Source: Streptococcus sanguinis
GTDB lineage: Bacteria; Bacillota; Bacilli; Lactobacillales; Streptococcaceae
DNA: 64,000 nucleotides
Direction of reading: 5' to 3'
NCBI GenBank assembly: GCA_013378335.1
Contig: CP040556.1
Coordinates: 2,172,501 to 2,236,500, forward strand
Part shown: positions 30,501 through 39,772 of the stretch, piece by piece
Layout of the letters: every line of letters begins with the position of its first letter
Position numbering within the stretch: position 1 is the stretch's first letter
Notes under the pieces: generated by a model
Told to the model about the DNA's origin: nothing
The model's input: the letters and a program-made list of their open reading frames with translations, nothing else
Database searches by the model: none
Translations under genes and position numbers: made by a program

Positions 30501-32241
30501 GTGCTTCCACTTGTAAACTTAATTCCTCTAGTTGAGATGCCGACACTGGACTAGGTGCCTGCGTCATTGGATCAGAGGCCTTGTTGTTCTTTGGAAAGGC
30601 AATGACTTCGCGGATGTTTTCTTCACCAGCCAAGAGCATCACAAAACGGTCCAAGCCCAGAGCTAATCCGCCATGCGGTGGAAAGCCATAGTCCATAGCT
30701 TCCAAAAGGAAGCCAAACTGCTCGGCAGCTTCTTGAGCTGAGAAACCAAGCGCCTTGAACATCCGCTCCTGCAAGGCTTTCTGGTTGATCCGAAGACTGC
30801 CGCCACCTAGCTCATAACCATTGAGGACGATATCATAAGCCACAGCCCGTACCTTGCTCAGGTCGCCTTCCAGCTCTTGCTCAGAATCTTTCTGAGGCAG
30901 GGTAAAAGGATGGTGGGCGCTCATGTAGCGGCCCTCTTCTTCTGACCATTCAAACATGGGCCAATCCACTACCCAAAGGTAGTTAAAGGTATCTGGGTCA
31001 ATCAAGTCTAGCTCTTTAGCCAAACGAACACGAAGAGCTCCCAAAGCAGCGTTTGCCACTTCTAAAATATCAGCTACAAAGAGAACTAAATCATTATTTT
31101 CAAGCTGTAAAGCTTCTGTCAACTGACTTGTCAAGTCTGTCAAGAACTTAGCAACTGGACCAGTCAACTCACCATCAGCCACTTTCACCCAAGCAAGACC
31201 TTTAGCACCATGCTGTTTCGCTTGCTCTGTCAGCTTATCAATATCCTTACGAGAGTATTTATCTGCAGCATTTTTCACGACGATGGCCTTGACAGCTGGA
31301 GCTTCTGAAAAGACCTTGAAGTCAACTCCCTTGACAAGCTCTGTCAAGTCTTGCAACAACATCTCAAAACGGGTATCAGGCTTGTCAACCCCATAAAGAG
31401 CCATGGCATCATCATACTTCATACGTGGGAAAGGTAGAGACACCTCAATACCCTTGGTCTCTTTCATAACACGAGCAATCAAGCCTTCTGTAATGTCCTG
31501 AATCTCTTGATCAGATAAGAAAGAAGTCTCCAAGTCTACCTGAGTAAACTCTGGCTGACGGTCACCACGCAAGTCCTCGTCTCGGAAGCACTTAACAATC
31601 TGATAATAACGATCAAAACCAGCATTCATCAAGAGCTGCTTGGTAATCTGCGGACTCTGTGGCAGAGCGTAAAAGTGCCCCTGATGAACCCGACTAGGCA
31701 CCAAGTAATCACGCGCCCCTTCTGGCGTTGACTTAGATAGGAAAGGCGTTTCCACATCAAGGAACTCCAGCTCATCTAGATAGTTGCGGATAGAGTGGGT
31801 CACCTTGGCACGGAGCTTAAAGTTTTCCAGCATCTCTGGCCGGCGCAAGTCCAGATAACGGTAGCGCAAGCGCGTGTCATCATTCACCTCGATCCCGTCT
31901 TTGATTTCAAAAGGAGTCGTCTTGGCTGTATTTAAGACAGTCAGGCTTTCCACATGCAGCTCCACGCTTCCTGTCGCCAGCTTGTCATTGGCCTGCTCAC
32001 GCTCAGCCACCTTACCTGTCACCTCCAGCACAAACTCACTGCGCAGACTTTCTGCCGTCGCCATGACCTCTGCAGACACTGTCTCAGGATTGATGACCAG
32101 CTGCATAATGCCCTCGCGGTCGCGCAAATCAATGAAAATCAGACCGCCCAAATCCCGACGGCGGGCAACCCAGCCCTTCAAAGTGACTTCCTGACCAACA
32201 TGCTCCTTGCGAACACGCCCAGCATACATAGAACGTTTCAT
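30487..32241 (-). CDS. aspS: aspartyl-tRNA synthetase
   Basis: 584 aa, bacterial class II type. The N-terminal OB anticodon-binding domain (about 1-105) contains [26 protein letters not shown]. Class II motif 1 lies near residue 155, motif 2 is [18 protein letters not shown], a bacterial GAD insertion spans about 280-420, and motif 3 is [14 protein letters not shown]. It charges tRNA-Asp. ATG follows GGAGAG. It lies at the left flank of the T7SS region and is a convenient chromosomal anchor. Confidence 0.98.
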   Translation of the reverse strand: MKRSMYAGRVRKEHVGQEVTLKGWVARRRDLGGLIFIDLRDREGIMQLVINPETVSAEVMATAESLRSEFVLEVTGKVAEREQANDKLATGSVELHVESLTVLNTAKTTPFEIKDGIEVNDDTRLRYRYLDLRRPEMLENFKLRAKVTHSIRNYLDELEFLDVETPFLSKSTPEGARDYLVPSRVHQGHFYALPQSPQITKQLLMNAGFDRYYQIVKCFRDEDLRGDRQPEFTQVDLETSFLSDQEIQDITEGLIARVMKETKGIEVSLPFPRMKYDDAMALYGVDKPDTRFEMLLQDLTELVKGVDFKVFSEAPAVKAIVVKNAADKYSRKDIDKLTEQAKQHGAKGLAWVKVADGELTGPVAKFLTDLTSQLTEALQLENNDLVLFVADILEVANAALGALRVRLAKELDLIDPDTFNYLWVVDWPMFEWSEEEGRYMSAHHPFTLPQKDSEQELEGDLSKVRAVAYDIVLNGYELGGGSLRINQKALQERMFKALGFSAQEAAEQFGFLLEAMDYGFPPHGGLALGLDRFVMLLAGEENIREVIAFPKNNKASDPMTQAPSPVSASQLEELSLQVEAHEED

Positions 32242-32272
32242 CTTTACTCTCCAAATTTTTAATTCTGTTACT

Positions 32273-32281
32273 ATTTTACCA
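32273..32281 (-). promoter_or_regulatory. aspS extended -10 promoter
   Basis: On the minus strand TGGTAAAAT, with TAAAAT at 32273-32278, lies about 31 bases before the aspS ATG. No clear -35. Confidence 0.5.
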
Positions 32282-32363
32282 CAAAGAGCCTAAGAAAGCC
32301 CTTCTGTCCGTTCTTTTTCTGAAAAATATTAAAGCACATTATTTCTAATGCTGACAGTTATGA

Positions 32364-32392
32364 CAAAAGGCCTGAGGCAAAGACCCCAGACC
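32364..32392 (-). terminator. terminator after the small membrane protein gene
   Basis: A 9-bp stem with two G-T pairs (32369-32377 with 32384-32392) is followed by TTTTG on the minus strand. The same hairpin is duplicated at 44432-44455 in the direct repeat. Confidence 0.6.
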
Positions 32393-32410
32393 AACTGTCT
32401 ACTCTATAGA

Positions 32411-32620
32411 TTATTCCTTTTTCTTGCGATCCTCATAGAGACTAGGCGCAAATGCTTTTGTCACCATGGCCGTCACGAAGCGAAAAACTCCCGCTGCCAG
32501 ACCAAAAATCGGCGCCAAAGCACGGAAGAAAAAATCTCCCCGCATAAAATAACAAAGCAGACCAGTAATCACGAAGATAACCAAGCCCTGCACCAGAACC
32601 ACCAATAATATTTTCTTCAT
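32411..32620 (-). CDS. small membrane protein of unknown function
   Basis: 69 aa with a hydrophobic N-terminal helix (residues 3-24), a short charged loop with MRGDFFFRAL, a second moderately hydrophobic stretch (36-55), and a charged tail. I do not recognise the family. Two adjacent ATGs exist; the second is better spaced from GAGGG. An extended -10 promoter (TGCTATAAT, 32645-32650) lies 25 bases upstream. A nonsense-mutated copy lies at 44475-44684. Confidence 0.7.
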   Translation of the reverse strand: MKKILLVVLVQGLVIFVITGLLCYFMRGDFFFRALAPIFGLAAGVFRFVTAMVTKAFAPSLYEDRKKKE

Positions 32621-32644
32621 CATTCCCTCGACTTTCTATAGACT

Positions 32645-32653
32645 ATTATAGCA
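32645..32653 (-). promoter_or_regulatory. extended -10 promoter of the small membrane protein gene
   Basis: TGCTATAAT on the minus strand with TATAAT at 32645-32650. The same promoter is preserved in the right copy of the direct repeat. Confidence 0.55.
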
Positions 32654-32740
32654 TAAGCTGCTAGGGATGGATATGGGTTGAAAAATTTTGTTTTCTTAGT
32701 TCATAGATTCGAACTTTATCCTCATAAGTTAATTTCATTT

Positions 32741-32786
32741 AAAAACACCCCCAAAGTTAGATTTTTTCTGTCTAACTTTGGGGGTG
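32741..32786 (-). terminator. strong terminator ending the T7SS effector region
   Basis: A perfect 16-bp GC-rich stem (32746-32761 with 32771-32786) is followed on the minus strand by TTTTTAAAT. It lies 25 bases after the last immunity gene. Confidence 0.9.
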
Positions 32787-32811
32787 CGGTTCAAAATTCA
32801 CTCTCTTTAGA

Positions 32812-33699
32812 TTAATCAGGCAATTCTACCTTCAAACTCATATCTGTATTCTGTAATGTCTTCTGTACAACTGCTAAAAAGGCTAGACCGTTGTCAGATG
32901 GAGAATACTGGAATGTGATATGAATGACTTTTTTATCAAAGTTATCGCCGTATCGTTTCACATACTGTTTGCTTTCGAGGAAATAGATATAGTTATTGAG
33001 TTTTTCTTGAAGTTTCAAGAGATGCTCCTCTTCTAATGACTCAATCCATTTGTTTTCATCAATCAACAACAACTCTAGATGGTCATCAGAGACACCTATA
33101 GCATCTATACTTGTAACATCTAGTTCAATTTTCTCAACTTCTTTAATCGGTTCTACCACTTTAGGTGGATTGTAGTATTTTTCCTTGAATTCCTTAAGAA
33201 TCTTCTCTACCTTTTCTTCATCACACTGTCTGTATAATGGACTACGGTCTAATACATTACATAGTCTTTCATAGGTATAAGTACGTTTCTGCTCATCTGA
33301 TAATTTTGAAATACTTTCTATAATATTTCTTACCAACTCATCTGTTTCAATAACAAAGGGAAGGCTTGTATATCTTCTTAAACGACTGCCTTGCATAGAA
33401 ATATAATCTGTTACCTTATCTAATTTGACTAGGTCAACCGATAAGCTAAAATCTTTCAAGATTTCAAAGGTTCTGCGCGCTATATCCCTATCACCTTCCA
33501 CATACAAAGGATATAAGCAATATTCCATTAATACTCCAATATCTGTACTATCCACTTCATAAGAATCTCGTTGTCGAAAACGATACTTAGCTTCCGTCCC
33601 TAGAAAAACTTCAGCTTCTTTCCCTTCCTTCATTATTTCACGATAGTCTTTTACAAAATTTTGATAGTTTTCTTTATTTTTCAATTTATATGTCTGCAT
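32812..33699 (-). CDS. T7SS immunity-like protein, tandem copy 2
   Basis: 295 aa, soluble, near-identical to the product of 33951-34838 (differences scattered, mostly in the central KVVEPIKEVEKIE segment and C-terminus). The N-terminal two thirds are helical and charged. The C-terminal about 95 residues, beginning SIDAIGVSDDHLELLLIDENKW, resemble the DUF6572 type of small domain often found beside polymorphic toxins. Its ATG abuts the stop codon of an orphan toxin tail, exactly as its twin abuts the full toxin, so a role as an immunity protein is inferred. A promoter at 33914-33922 could express it separately. Confidence 0.7.
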   Translation of the reverse strand: MQTYKLKNKENYQNFVKDYREIMKEGKEAEVFLGTEAKYRFRQRDSYEVDSTDIGVLMEYCLYPLYVEGDRDIARRTFEILKDFSLSVDLVKLDKVTDYISMQGSRLRRYTSLPFVIETDELVRNIIESISKLSDEQKRTYTYERLCNVLDRSPLYRQCDEEKVEKILKEFKEKYYNPPKVVEPIKEVEKIELDVTSIDAIGVSDDHLELLLIDENKWIESLEEEHLLKLQEKLNNYIYFLESKQYVKRYGDNFDKKVIHITFQYSPSDNGLAFLAVVQKTLQNTDMSLKVELPD

Positions 33700-33873
33700 T
33701 TATTTACTCCATTGATTTATTCTGAAAATTCCTTCAACTTGCTCAATGTTATTAGTGCCTGGTTCATAGACGCGTGGATTTTTGATTTCATAATACCCTT
33801 GGCGTTTAATCGTAGATAAAAAGTCATCATAAGAATGTCCCTTCATATCAATTGACGGCATGAGTAACTCGCT
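33700..33873 (-). pseudogene. orphan C-terminal tail of the 897-aa toxin
   Basis: The minus strand encodes SELLMPSIDMKGHSYDDFLS through FRINQWSK and a stop directly before the immunity ATG, closely matching the end of the toxin at 34839-37532. Upstream the homology stops abruptly and no initiation codon with a ribosome-binding site is present. It is therefore a silent 3' cassette left by duplication. Confidence 0.8.
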
Positions 33874-33913
33874 ATTTTTACCTATTTCACAAAAGTCGTC
33901 ATAACCTAGTACA

Positions 33914-33922
33914 ATTATACCA
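33914..33922 (-). promoter_or_regulatory. putative promoter of the second immunity cassette
   Basis: TGGTATAAT on the minus strand (TATAAT at 33914-33919) overlaps the T-tail of the preceding terminator. It could drive the duplicate immunity gene alone. Confidence 0.45.
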
Positions 33923-33946
33923 CAAAAAGAGAGCGTTTCCGCTCCC
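33921..33946 (-). terminator. terminator after the first immunity gene
   Basis: A 7-bp stem (33929-33935 with 33940-33946, GAAA-type loop) is followed on the minus strand by TTTTTGTG. Confidence 0.75.
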
Positions 33947-33950
33947 TTTA

Positions 33951-34838
33951 TTACTCTGGTAATTCTACCTTCAAACTCATATCTGTAGGTTGTAACACCT
34001 TCTGAACCGCTGCGAGAAAGGCTAAACCGTTATCAGATGGAGAATACTGGAATGTGATATGGATGACTTTTTTGTCAAACTTATCACCGTATCGTTCTAC
34101 ATACTGCTTGCTTTCGAGGAAGTAGATATAGTTATTGAGTTTTTCTTGAAGTTTCAAGAGATGGTCCTCTTCTAATGACTCTATCCATTTGTTTTCATCA
34201 ATCAGCAACAACTCTAGATGGTCATCAGAGACACCTATAGCATCTATACTTGTAACATCTAGTTCAATTTCCTCAACTGTTTTAATGGTTTCTACTACCT
34301 TTGGTGGATTGTAGTATTTTTCCTTGAACTCCTTAAGAATCTTCTCCACCTTTTCTTCATCACACTGTCTGTATAATGGACTACGGTCTAATACATTACA
34401 GAGTCTTTCATAGGTATAAGTACGTTTCTGCTCATCTGATAATTTTGAAATGCTTTCTATAATATTTCTTACCAATTCATCTGTTTCAATAACAAAGGGA
34501 AGGCTTGTATATCTTCTTAAACGACTACCTTGCATAGAAATATAATCAGTTACCTTATCTAGTTTGACTAGGTCAACCGATAAGCTAAAATCTTTTAAGA
34601 TATCAAAGGTTCTGCGTGCTATATCCCTATCACCTTCCACATACAAAGGATATAGGCAATATTCCATTAATACTCCAATATCTGTACTATCCACGTCATA
34701 AGAATCTCGTTGTCGAAAACGATACTTAGCTTCGGTCCCTAGAAAAACTTCAGCTTCTTTCCCTTCCTTCATTATTTCACGATAGTCTTTTACAAAATTT
34801 TGATAGTTTTCTTTATTTTTCAATTTGTATGTCTGCAT
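33951..34838 (-). CDS. T7SS immunity-like protein, tandem copy 1
   Basis: 295 aa, soluble, helical N-terminal region then a DUF6572-like C-terminal domain (SIDAIGVSDDHLELLLIDENKW, LQEKLNNYIYFLESKQY). It starts on the base after the stop codon of the 897-aa toxin, so it is translated with it; this is the standard toxin-immunity arrangement. No signal peptide or membrane helix is seen, so it would neutralise the toxin in the cytoplasm. Function inferred from position. Confidence 0.72.
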   Translation of the reverse strand: MQTYKLKNKENYQNFVKDYREIMKEGKEAEVFLGTEAKYRFRQRDSYDVDSTDIGVLMEYCLYPLYVEGDRDIARRTFDILKDFSLSVDLVKLDKVTDYISMQGSRLRRYTSLPFVIETDELVRNIIESISKLSDEQKRTYTYERLCNVLDRSPLYRQCDEEKVEKILKEFKEKYYNPPKVVETIKTVEEIELDVTSIDAIGVSDDHLELLLIDENKWIESLEEDHLLKLQEKLNNYIYFLESKQYVERYGDKFDKKVIHITFQYSPSDNGLAFLAAVQKVLQPTDMSLKVELPE

Positions 34839-37532
34839 TTATTTACTCCATTGATTTATTCTGAAAATTCCTTCCACTTGCTCAATTTTATTAGTGCCTG
34901 GTTTATAGACACGTGGATTTTTGATTTCATAGTATCCTTGACGTTCAATCGCAGATAGAAAGTCATCGTAAGAATGTCCCTTCATATCAATTGACGGCAT
35001 AAGCAGTTCGCTCTCAGACATATTAATGTTAGATCCAGCCCAAGTTTTGGCTCCCGGGATATTTAAGGATGAGGAACCTGGCGTATCACCATTTGGAAAT
35101 TGTATCCAGCCCTTTTTATCCATATTCTTGACAAGTTCCGGACTGTACTCATATTGAAACATACCTGTATCGTATGTATCATCTCCAACTCCTTTGACTG
35201 TCGCAATCTCATGACCTGATTTCAGAGCTCCATTTTTATCATACAAGAGGGCAGAATCTTCTACAATACTTGTTGTGAAGTTTCCTTGGCCAATCCCATC
35301 TTGGGTTACACGTCCTACAGAAGAACCTTTTTCACCAAAAACGAAATCTTCTATACTTTGTCCGTTTACAACAGAGGAAGCTCCACCTTCTAAATAGGGC
35401 TGCTTAATAGCCTCTTTGTATACATCTGGATAATCGTACTGTCTGGCCTCATACATCTTATAAAAGGTTTCTTTATTTGGGACTGCCCCTTCTCTAACAG
35501 CACGTTCCGCATACGTATCAAAAGTTTCCTTAAATGCCGCTTGCTTCTCTGCTGTATTCCACCTTGTTTCCCAACTTGCAAGTTCATCGAATTTTGCGAA
35601 TGTCGCCTTTTTGATTTCTGGTGATACATGCTCAATTGAAATATCCGATGTTTTGTGAGAAATAATCTCAATCCGAGTTCCTGGTTCAATTTTAGTGTCA
35701 CCTGTAAAGCGCCCTTTTCCTTCACCTACGATAGTACCACCATATTTCGATAGATTATCCAGAATATCTTGGCGTTTAATGGACAAACCATCTTTTGCAG
35801 TTGTATAATCTTGAATGCGAATTTTTCCAGTTTCATCTACACCGACTGCTTTTAATTGGATACGTTGAATTTCACCTGCCGCATTACGCGTCTCAACGGT
35901 TATCCTAGTCTCGACATCGTTTAGATTTGTCTTGAAGTCATCAATCTTTTTAGTTGAAAACTCTCTATAGTTAGAAAAATTTTGTTCAGATAAGTTATTT
36001 TTCAGCTTCCAATCTGACATAGAGAGTGGTTCTTCTCCCAAGCTCGTCTTATGAGCGACATAATCATTATAATCACCCCTAATTTGCTTCACCTTCGGTA
36101 CGTCCACATCACCTGGCTTGACTCCGCTAACAGCCTTGAATGCGCCGTCGCCTGATATCTGCTTGACCTTCGGTACATCCACGCTGACTGTTGGATGGGG
36201 TTTCAGCTTAGCCAGGCTCATATCAGCTGAACTGGCTTTCAGATGCAGATCTGGCCTACTACTCAAACGTACATTAGCTGGATCCAGCTTGGGTAGCTGT
36301 CCAACTTTGCTCGATACATCAAAATCACCTGCTGGTCTGCTTCCGCCTGGTAAGTCCACATCCAAGTCTGGCGTGCCTCCACGGCCGAACTTCCCACCAA
36401 AGTAATTACCAGCCTTGCCTACTCCAAAGCTAGTGACTTGCCCAATCACTAAATTCTGAAGTGCCGTGCTTGAGTCTTGATCTGTTACCGCTGTATAGAT
36501 AACCTTTGAGACATCATTGGCATCGTCCGCATACTTTCCTAATGTTGCCAAATTCTTCAATAAGTTTGGACCCGATGTGCCAAACTTCGTCAGATAAGCT
36601 AGTGAGCCCATTGATGCCAAAGTCGTAGCTGCATCTATCCCAGCCCAAACTCGATCCTCTGTTGAAAGACGATCGCCTGTTATCATAGTCTGACCTGTCC
36701 ACGCGGAGTATGCATTGTCCGCAAATAGATAGGCACCACTTGCATAAGTTAGGGTCAAAGATGCTCCAGAAGTAAAAGGAGCAAAGATAATACCTCCCGC
36801 TGCTGCTAAACCGGCTAAAACCTTTAAGCCAATATCAACTTTCTGCAAAGTATCCTTATTTTCTTCTTGAAAGCGACTAGCTTTCAACCCCTGATAATCA
36901 GGTATTTTGCTTGGGAAATACGCCTCAACAATATCTTCTGCACTTTTCCCTTCTAAATTTTTTATTTCTTTATCAGTCAGCTTATCTTTTTGAGCTAGAT
37001 AGGCTTTTGCTGCCTGTAAGCGAGTCTCATAAACATCCTTTGCCGCCTCAATAGGACTAGCCTTCCCATCTAAAAGTTCGTGTAATTTGTACGGTTGGGG
37101 ATCATTATAAGCCCTCTGTTCAAAACCATTTGCACCTGCTTCTTGCTTATATTTAATCGTATCTTTTTTTGTATATTTACTCTCGTAAGGTTTTTTATCT
37201 CCATTGACATTATTTAGACTCTTAAACGCATCATCCATTCCTCGGGTGAACTTATTGTCAATATTTTGCATGATGTCTGAGTGGACTTTCTTCGCGCTAT
37301 TTAACATACTATAAATGCGCTGAATCGATTTGTCGAAGATACTACTATCTTTTTTTACACCTAAGGCGGCTTCCCCCTTCTGGGTATATAGGTCTTCAAC
37401 ACCTTCAGACTTTACAGTATTCCCAGTAGCTTCGATATTATCCATGATATCACTCATTGAGCTGAAATAATTATATGCTGGATCTGGTGCTTCTGTGGAA
37501 AAGTCTGGTTGATTAGAGTAGTACTTTGTCAT
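34839..37532 (-). CDS. T7SS polymorphic toxin with pre-toxin (PT-TG-like) domain
   Basis: 897 aa. The N-terminal about 230 residues are helical and hydrophilic and lack a clear LXG motif. A hydrophobic Gly/Ala stretch (about 235-275) leads to the double TG motif WTGQTMITGDRLS (279-291) and DRVWAGIDAAT, typical of PT-TG pre-toxin regions. A Pro/Asp-rich linker (about 385-490) repeats DVPKVKQI twice (452-459, 478-485). The C-terminal about 400 residues, with IRIQDYTTAKDGLSIKRQ and YGGTIVGEGKGRFTGDTKI, are the presumed toxin domain, which I do not recognise. It overlaps the upstream 147-aa gene by 4 bases and abuts its immunity gene. Confidence 0.75.
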   Translation of the reverse strand: MTKYYSNQPDFSTEAPDPAYNYFSSMSDIMDNIEATGNTVKSEGVEDLYTQKGEAALGVKKDSSIFDKSIQRIYSMLNSAKKVHSDIMQNIDNKFTRGMDDAFKSLNNVNGDKKPYESKYTKKDTIKYKQEAGANGFEQRAYNDPQPYKLHELLDGKASPIEAAKDVYETRLQAAKAYLAQKDKLTDKEIKNLEGKSAEDIVEAYFPSKIPDYQGLKASRFQEENKDTLQKVDIGLKVLAGLAAAGGIIFAPFTSGASLTLTYASGAYLFADNAYSAWTGQTMITGDRLSTEDRVWAGIDAATTLASMGSLAYLTKFGTSGPNLLKNLATLGKYADDANDVSKVIYTAVTDQDSSTALQNLVIGQVTSFGVGKAGNYFGGKFGRGGTPDLDVDLPGGSRPAGDFDVSSKVGQLPKLDPANVRLSSRPDLHLKASSADMSLAKLKPHPTVSVDVPKVKQISGDGAFKAVSGVKPGDVDVPKVKQIRGDYNDYVAHKTSLGEEPLSMSDWKLKNNLSEQNFSNYREFSTKKIDDFKTNLNDVETRITVETRNAAGEIQRIQLKAVGVDETGKIRIQDYTTAKDGLSIKRQDILDNLSKYGGTIVGEGKGRFTGDTKIEPGTRIEIISHKTSDISIEHVSPEIKKATFAKFDELASWETRWNTAEKQAAFKETFDTYAERAVREGAVPNKETFYKMYEARQYDYPDVYKEAIKQPYLEGGASSVVNGQSIEDFVFGEKGSSVGRVTQDGIGQGNFTTSIVEDSALLYDKNGALKSGHEIATVKGVGDDTYDTGMFQYEYSPELVKNMDKKGWIQFPNGDTPGSSSLNIPGAKTWAGSNINMSESELLMPSIDMKGHSYDDFLSAIERQGYYEIKNPRVYKPGTNKIEQVEGIFRINQWSK

Positions 37533-37972
37533 TTCTGTGCTCCTCCCTCAAGACTCTTTCTATATTCTTGGTAATTACGCTTAATCTGGTCAATAGATCC
37601 TTTTGGATCCCGTTTAATAGCTTCCTTGTCTTCTGCTTTTGCAGTTGGATCGTTCAAGACTAGATTGGCAATTGAGGTCGCTAATACTTTGTCCATATCA
37701 ATCATCGTATCATAGGTATTTTTTGAATGTCGATAGAGTACTTCACAAATTGTTTCAAACTCTTGTGCTTTAAGATGATAACGGGATAAACCACCATTAC
37801 TATCACTCTTTCCTATGAAATCGTGAAAGGCGCCTTCAGACGAAAGGTTGGGAAGATTTGATCTAACACTTTGAATTTTTGTAACAATTTGTCCAGCCAG
37901 ATTGACCATATTTAAACTATGATAAATAAGTTGTTCTTGGTCTGACAGAACTAATTTAATATCTACTGGCAT
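37529..37972 (-). CDS. T7SS module protein, helical, unknown (147 aa)
   Basis: 147 aa, starting MPVDIKLVLSDQEQLIYHSL, predicted mainly helical, without signal or membrane segment. I do not recognise the family. It lies one base after the 220-aa gene and overlaps the toxin start by 4 bases, the position usually held by a dedicated targeting factor or chaperone for a T7SS effector. That role is inferred from position only. Confidence 0.65.
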   Translation of the reverse strand: MPVDIKLVLSDQEQLIYHSLNMVNLAGQIVTKIQSVRSNLPNLSSEGAFHDFIGKSDSNGGLSRYHLKAQEFETICEVLYRHSKNTYDTMIDMDKVLATSIANLVLNDPTAKAEDKEAIKRDPKGSIDQIKRNYQEYRKSLEGGAQK

Positions 37973-37973
37973 A

Positions 37974-38636
37974 TTAAAGACTCACTTTCAATTTTTTTAT
38001 AATTTGCTCTTTCAGTTGATCACTGTCAATTGACCGTCGGATTTGCCTATAGAAATCATATTCATAAAGATGGTTATCGTTTTTTAAATAGATGATATCC
38101 TGCGTATCTTTTGACAATTCGTTAACTCGAATTCGAATAGCTTCATCATTTCCGTGATGAAGCACCAAGCTCATGAAAGCTTCTTCTTCCCATTGAGAGT
38201 GGATATAATCTTTCACGGTGTCATCAATATTTTGTAAAACGTTATGACTTTCCATCAAAAATGCTAGAAAAACTGCACATCCCGCACGATCAATTTGAAA
38301 TTGATTTTCACCAACTTCTATAATGATAACTGCCATTCTCTTGAACTGATCAACCCCTGGAGCATAGAAAAACCGTTGATCAACTTGACAGTGATAAGAT
38401 GCATTATGATACTCTTTCAAATAAGCTCCATACATCGCGCATTCCTCTGTTGGCTGATTGTCAACTATAAGCCCAAGCTCCTTTAAATCTTCAAAGCCCT
38501 TCTCCAAAACCCATAAAAGATTTTCTTTTCGGGTTCCTGTCCATTCAGCTGGAGCCGGAAGCGGAAGAAATATTAAATCATCCGAATAATCATTAAATAA
38601 ATGTAACGTATATAAAGCTTCTAACGTAAATATCAT
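37974..38636 (-). CDS. T7SS module protein, unknown (220 aa)
   Basis: 220 aa, soluble, mixed alpha/beta, beginning MIFTLEALYTLHLFNDYSDDL; LGLIVDNQPTEECAMYGAYLKEYHNA and YHCQVDQRFFY are notable. Proteins of about this size sit with WXG100-like genes in Firmicutes T7SS loci (DUF5081-like, an assignment I cannot confirm). It overlaps the WXG protein gene by 4 bases (ATGA), so the two are coupled. Confidence 0.6.
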   Translation of the reverse strand: MIFTLEALYTLHLFNDYSDDLIFLPLPAPAEWTGTRKENLLWVLEKGFEDLKELGLIVDNQPTEECAMYGAYLKEYHNASYHCQVDQRFFYAPGVDQFKRMAVIIIEVGENQFQIDRAGCAVFLAFLMESHNVLQNIDDTVKDYIHSQWEEEAFMSLVLHHGNDEAIRIRVNELSKDTQDIIYLKNDNHLYEYDFYRQIRRSIDSDQLKEQIIKKLKVSL

Positions 38637-38965
38637 GCGTTATCAATCTCCTTTATTACATGAGAACTAGATATAGAACCAAGCAATTTTTTAAGACCTG
38701 ATACAGCTGTTTGAAGTTCTTTTATACTCTTTCCATAATCAGTCCTATATAATTTAACAAACCTTTTCAAGTCCAAGTATTGATTTTTACTTTCACCTTT
38801 CCATTCTGTCTCATTTGCTTCAAGGCCAGATATTTCGGCATCAATATCTGAAAGAAGACTTTTGATTTCATTTAATTCACTTATTACAGTTTCTATCTGA
38901 CTATCATCATATGTAACCACATTACTAGTATAGCTGTTATCAATAGCATTTATATTTGTATCCAT
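38633..38965 (-). CDS. WXG100-like small secreted/partner protein
   Basis: 110 aa, two long helices around a central WKG turn (Trp55-Lys-Gly57), the WXG signature of EsxA-type proteins. No signal peptide. Such proteins dimerise and carry the T7SS targeting signal for a partner effector. It lies 12 bases after the 129-aa helical gene. The substrate is probably the 897-aa toxin of the same module (inferred). Confidence 0.75.
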   Translation of the reverse strand: MDTNINAIDNSYTSNVVTYDDSQIETVISELNEIKSLLSDIDAEISGLEANETEWKGESKNQYLDLKRFVKLYRTDYGKSIKELQTAVSGLKKLLGSISSSHVIKEIDNA

Positions 38966-38977
38966 AAGCTTCTCCTC

Positions 38978-39367
38978 TTACCACCAAAGTTGTTCCCAAA
39001 TTGGTTTTCCTTTATTATAAGCAGCCCTGTTACGGCTGATAGATTTTTCTAAATCTGTGATTTTCTCTCCTAATGTCACATATAAGTCTTTGAAAGATGA
39101 GTTAGCATCTTTCACAAAATCAAGATACTCTTTTACAGTTTTTTTATCCGACTCCAATTTAGACTTTAGATTAGATAGATAATGATATCCTTCATTCCCA
39201 TCAATCTTAGAAATAGCTTTTTCAGATAATTCTATATAATACTGATAGACACTAAGATCAATATCCGTATCTAATCCATGATTTTGAATCGAATTTCGTA
39301 CTCTCTTATACTTATCTCGCTTAGCTTTATCACTATCGATTTGAGCTATCAAACTAGCATCACTCAT
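38978..39367 (-). CDS. helical T7SS accessory protein (129 aa)
   Basis: 129 aa, almost entirely helical, with a coiled-coil-like middle (YLSNLKSKLESDKKTVKEYLDFV) and a Trp-rich C-terminus (IWEQLWW). It is reminiscent of DUF5082/YwqH-type proteins that accompany LXG or pre-toxin effectors. Family not certain. It lies upstream of the WXG100-like gene, probably a heterodimer partner or targeting factor. Confidence 0.6.
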   Translation of the reverse strand: MSDASLIAQIDSDKAKRDKYKRVRNSIQNHGLDTDIDLSVYQYYIELSEKAISKIDGNEGYHYLSNLKSKLESDKKTVKEYLDFVKDANSSFKDLYVTLGEKITDLEKSISRNRAAYNKGKPIWEQLWW

Positions 39368-39383
39368 TTATTTCTGCCTCCTT

Positions 39384-39772
39384 CTAGTTTCCGGATTGTT
39401 CACCTGATTGTTTTTCTTTCAAGTCTTGCACGGATTTATCTATAACCTTTTTCACGACTTCATCATCTGTACCATATATGTGAGGATATGAACTACCAGT
39501 ATCACTGTTAGATTGGTTCGTCTGATCTTCTTCTGTTCCAGTTGATGATTGCTCTGTTGAAGAAGAGTCCGAACTAGAAGATTCAGAGGAAGTAGTTGAG
39601 GTAGTTGGCGTTGATGAGTCAAAATTTATTTTAGGCCTATCATTGAATTCTCTCACGTTAATATCTTGTTGCTGAACTGGCCTATAAAACATAGCAAAGG
39701 TCAAAAGCAAAATGAATGTTGCACCAATGCCAGCCAGTGTTCTTTGGGTTGCTTCCTTACTAGGAAGCTTCA
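39384..39772 (-). pseudogene. membrane protein, 3' part split by an IS1182-family element
   Basis: This part encodes KLPSKEATQRTLAGIGATFILLLTFAMFY (one transmembrane helix) followed by a Ser/Thr-rich extracellular-type tail (PTTSTTSSESSSSDSSS) of about 90 residues. The 25 bp spelling KLPSKEAT also end the 5' part at 41322-41346, so precise loss of the insertion would rejoin one gene of about 215 codons. The current ATG at 39788 lies in insertion-sequence DNA. Confidence 0.75.

Larger units (their letters stand above)
32366..32657. repeat. 292-bp direct repeat, left copy
   Basis: This segment, holding the terminator, small membrane protein gene and its promoter, recurs at 44430-44721 in the same orientation without net length change and at roughly 90 percent identity by eye. 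The two copies bracket T7SS module 3. The left copy is intact. Confidence 0.85.
32812..33873. repeat. tandem duplication of toxin tail plus immunity gene, copy 2
   Basis: This 1062-bp unit is repeated with constant offset (1139 bp) at 33951-35012. It holds the last about 57 codons of the toxin and the whole immunity gene. The 77-bp between the units contains a terminator and a promoter. Confidence 0.85.

Noticed and set aside
36118..36405. 95-codon plus-strand frame inside the 897-aa toxin gene
   Set aside because: It lies opposite the Pro/Asp-rich repeat linker, whose composition gives a long open shadow frame.
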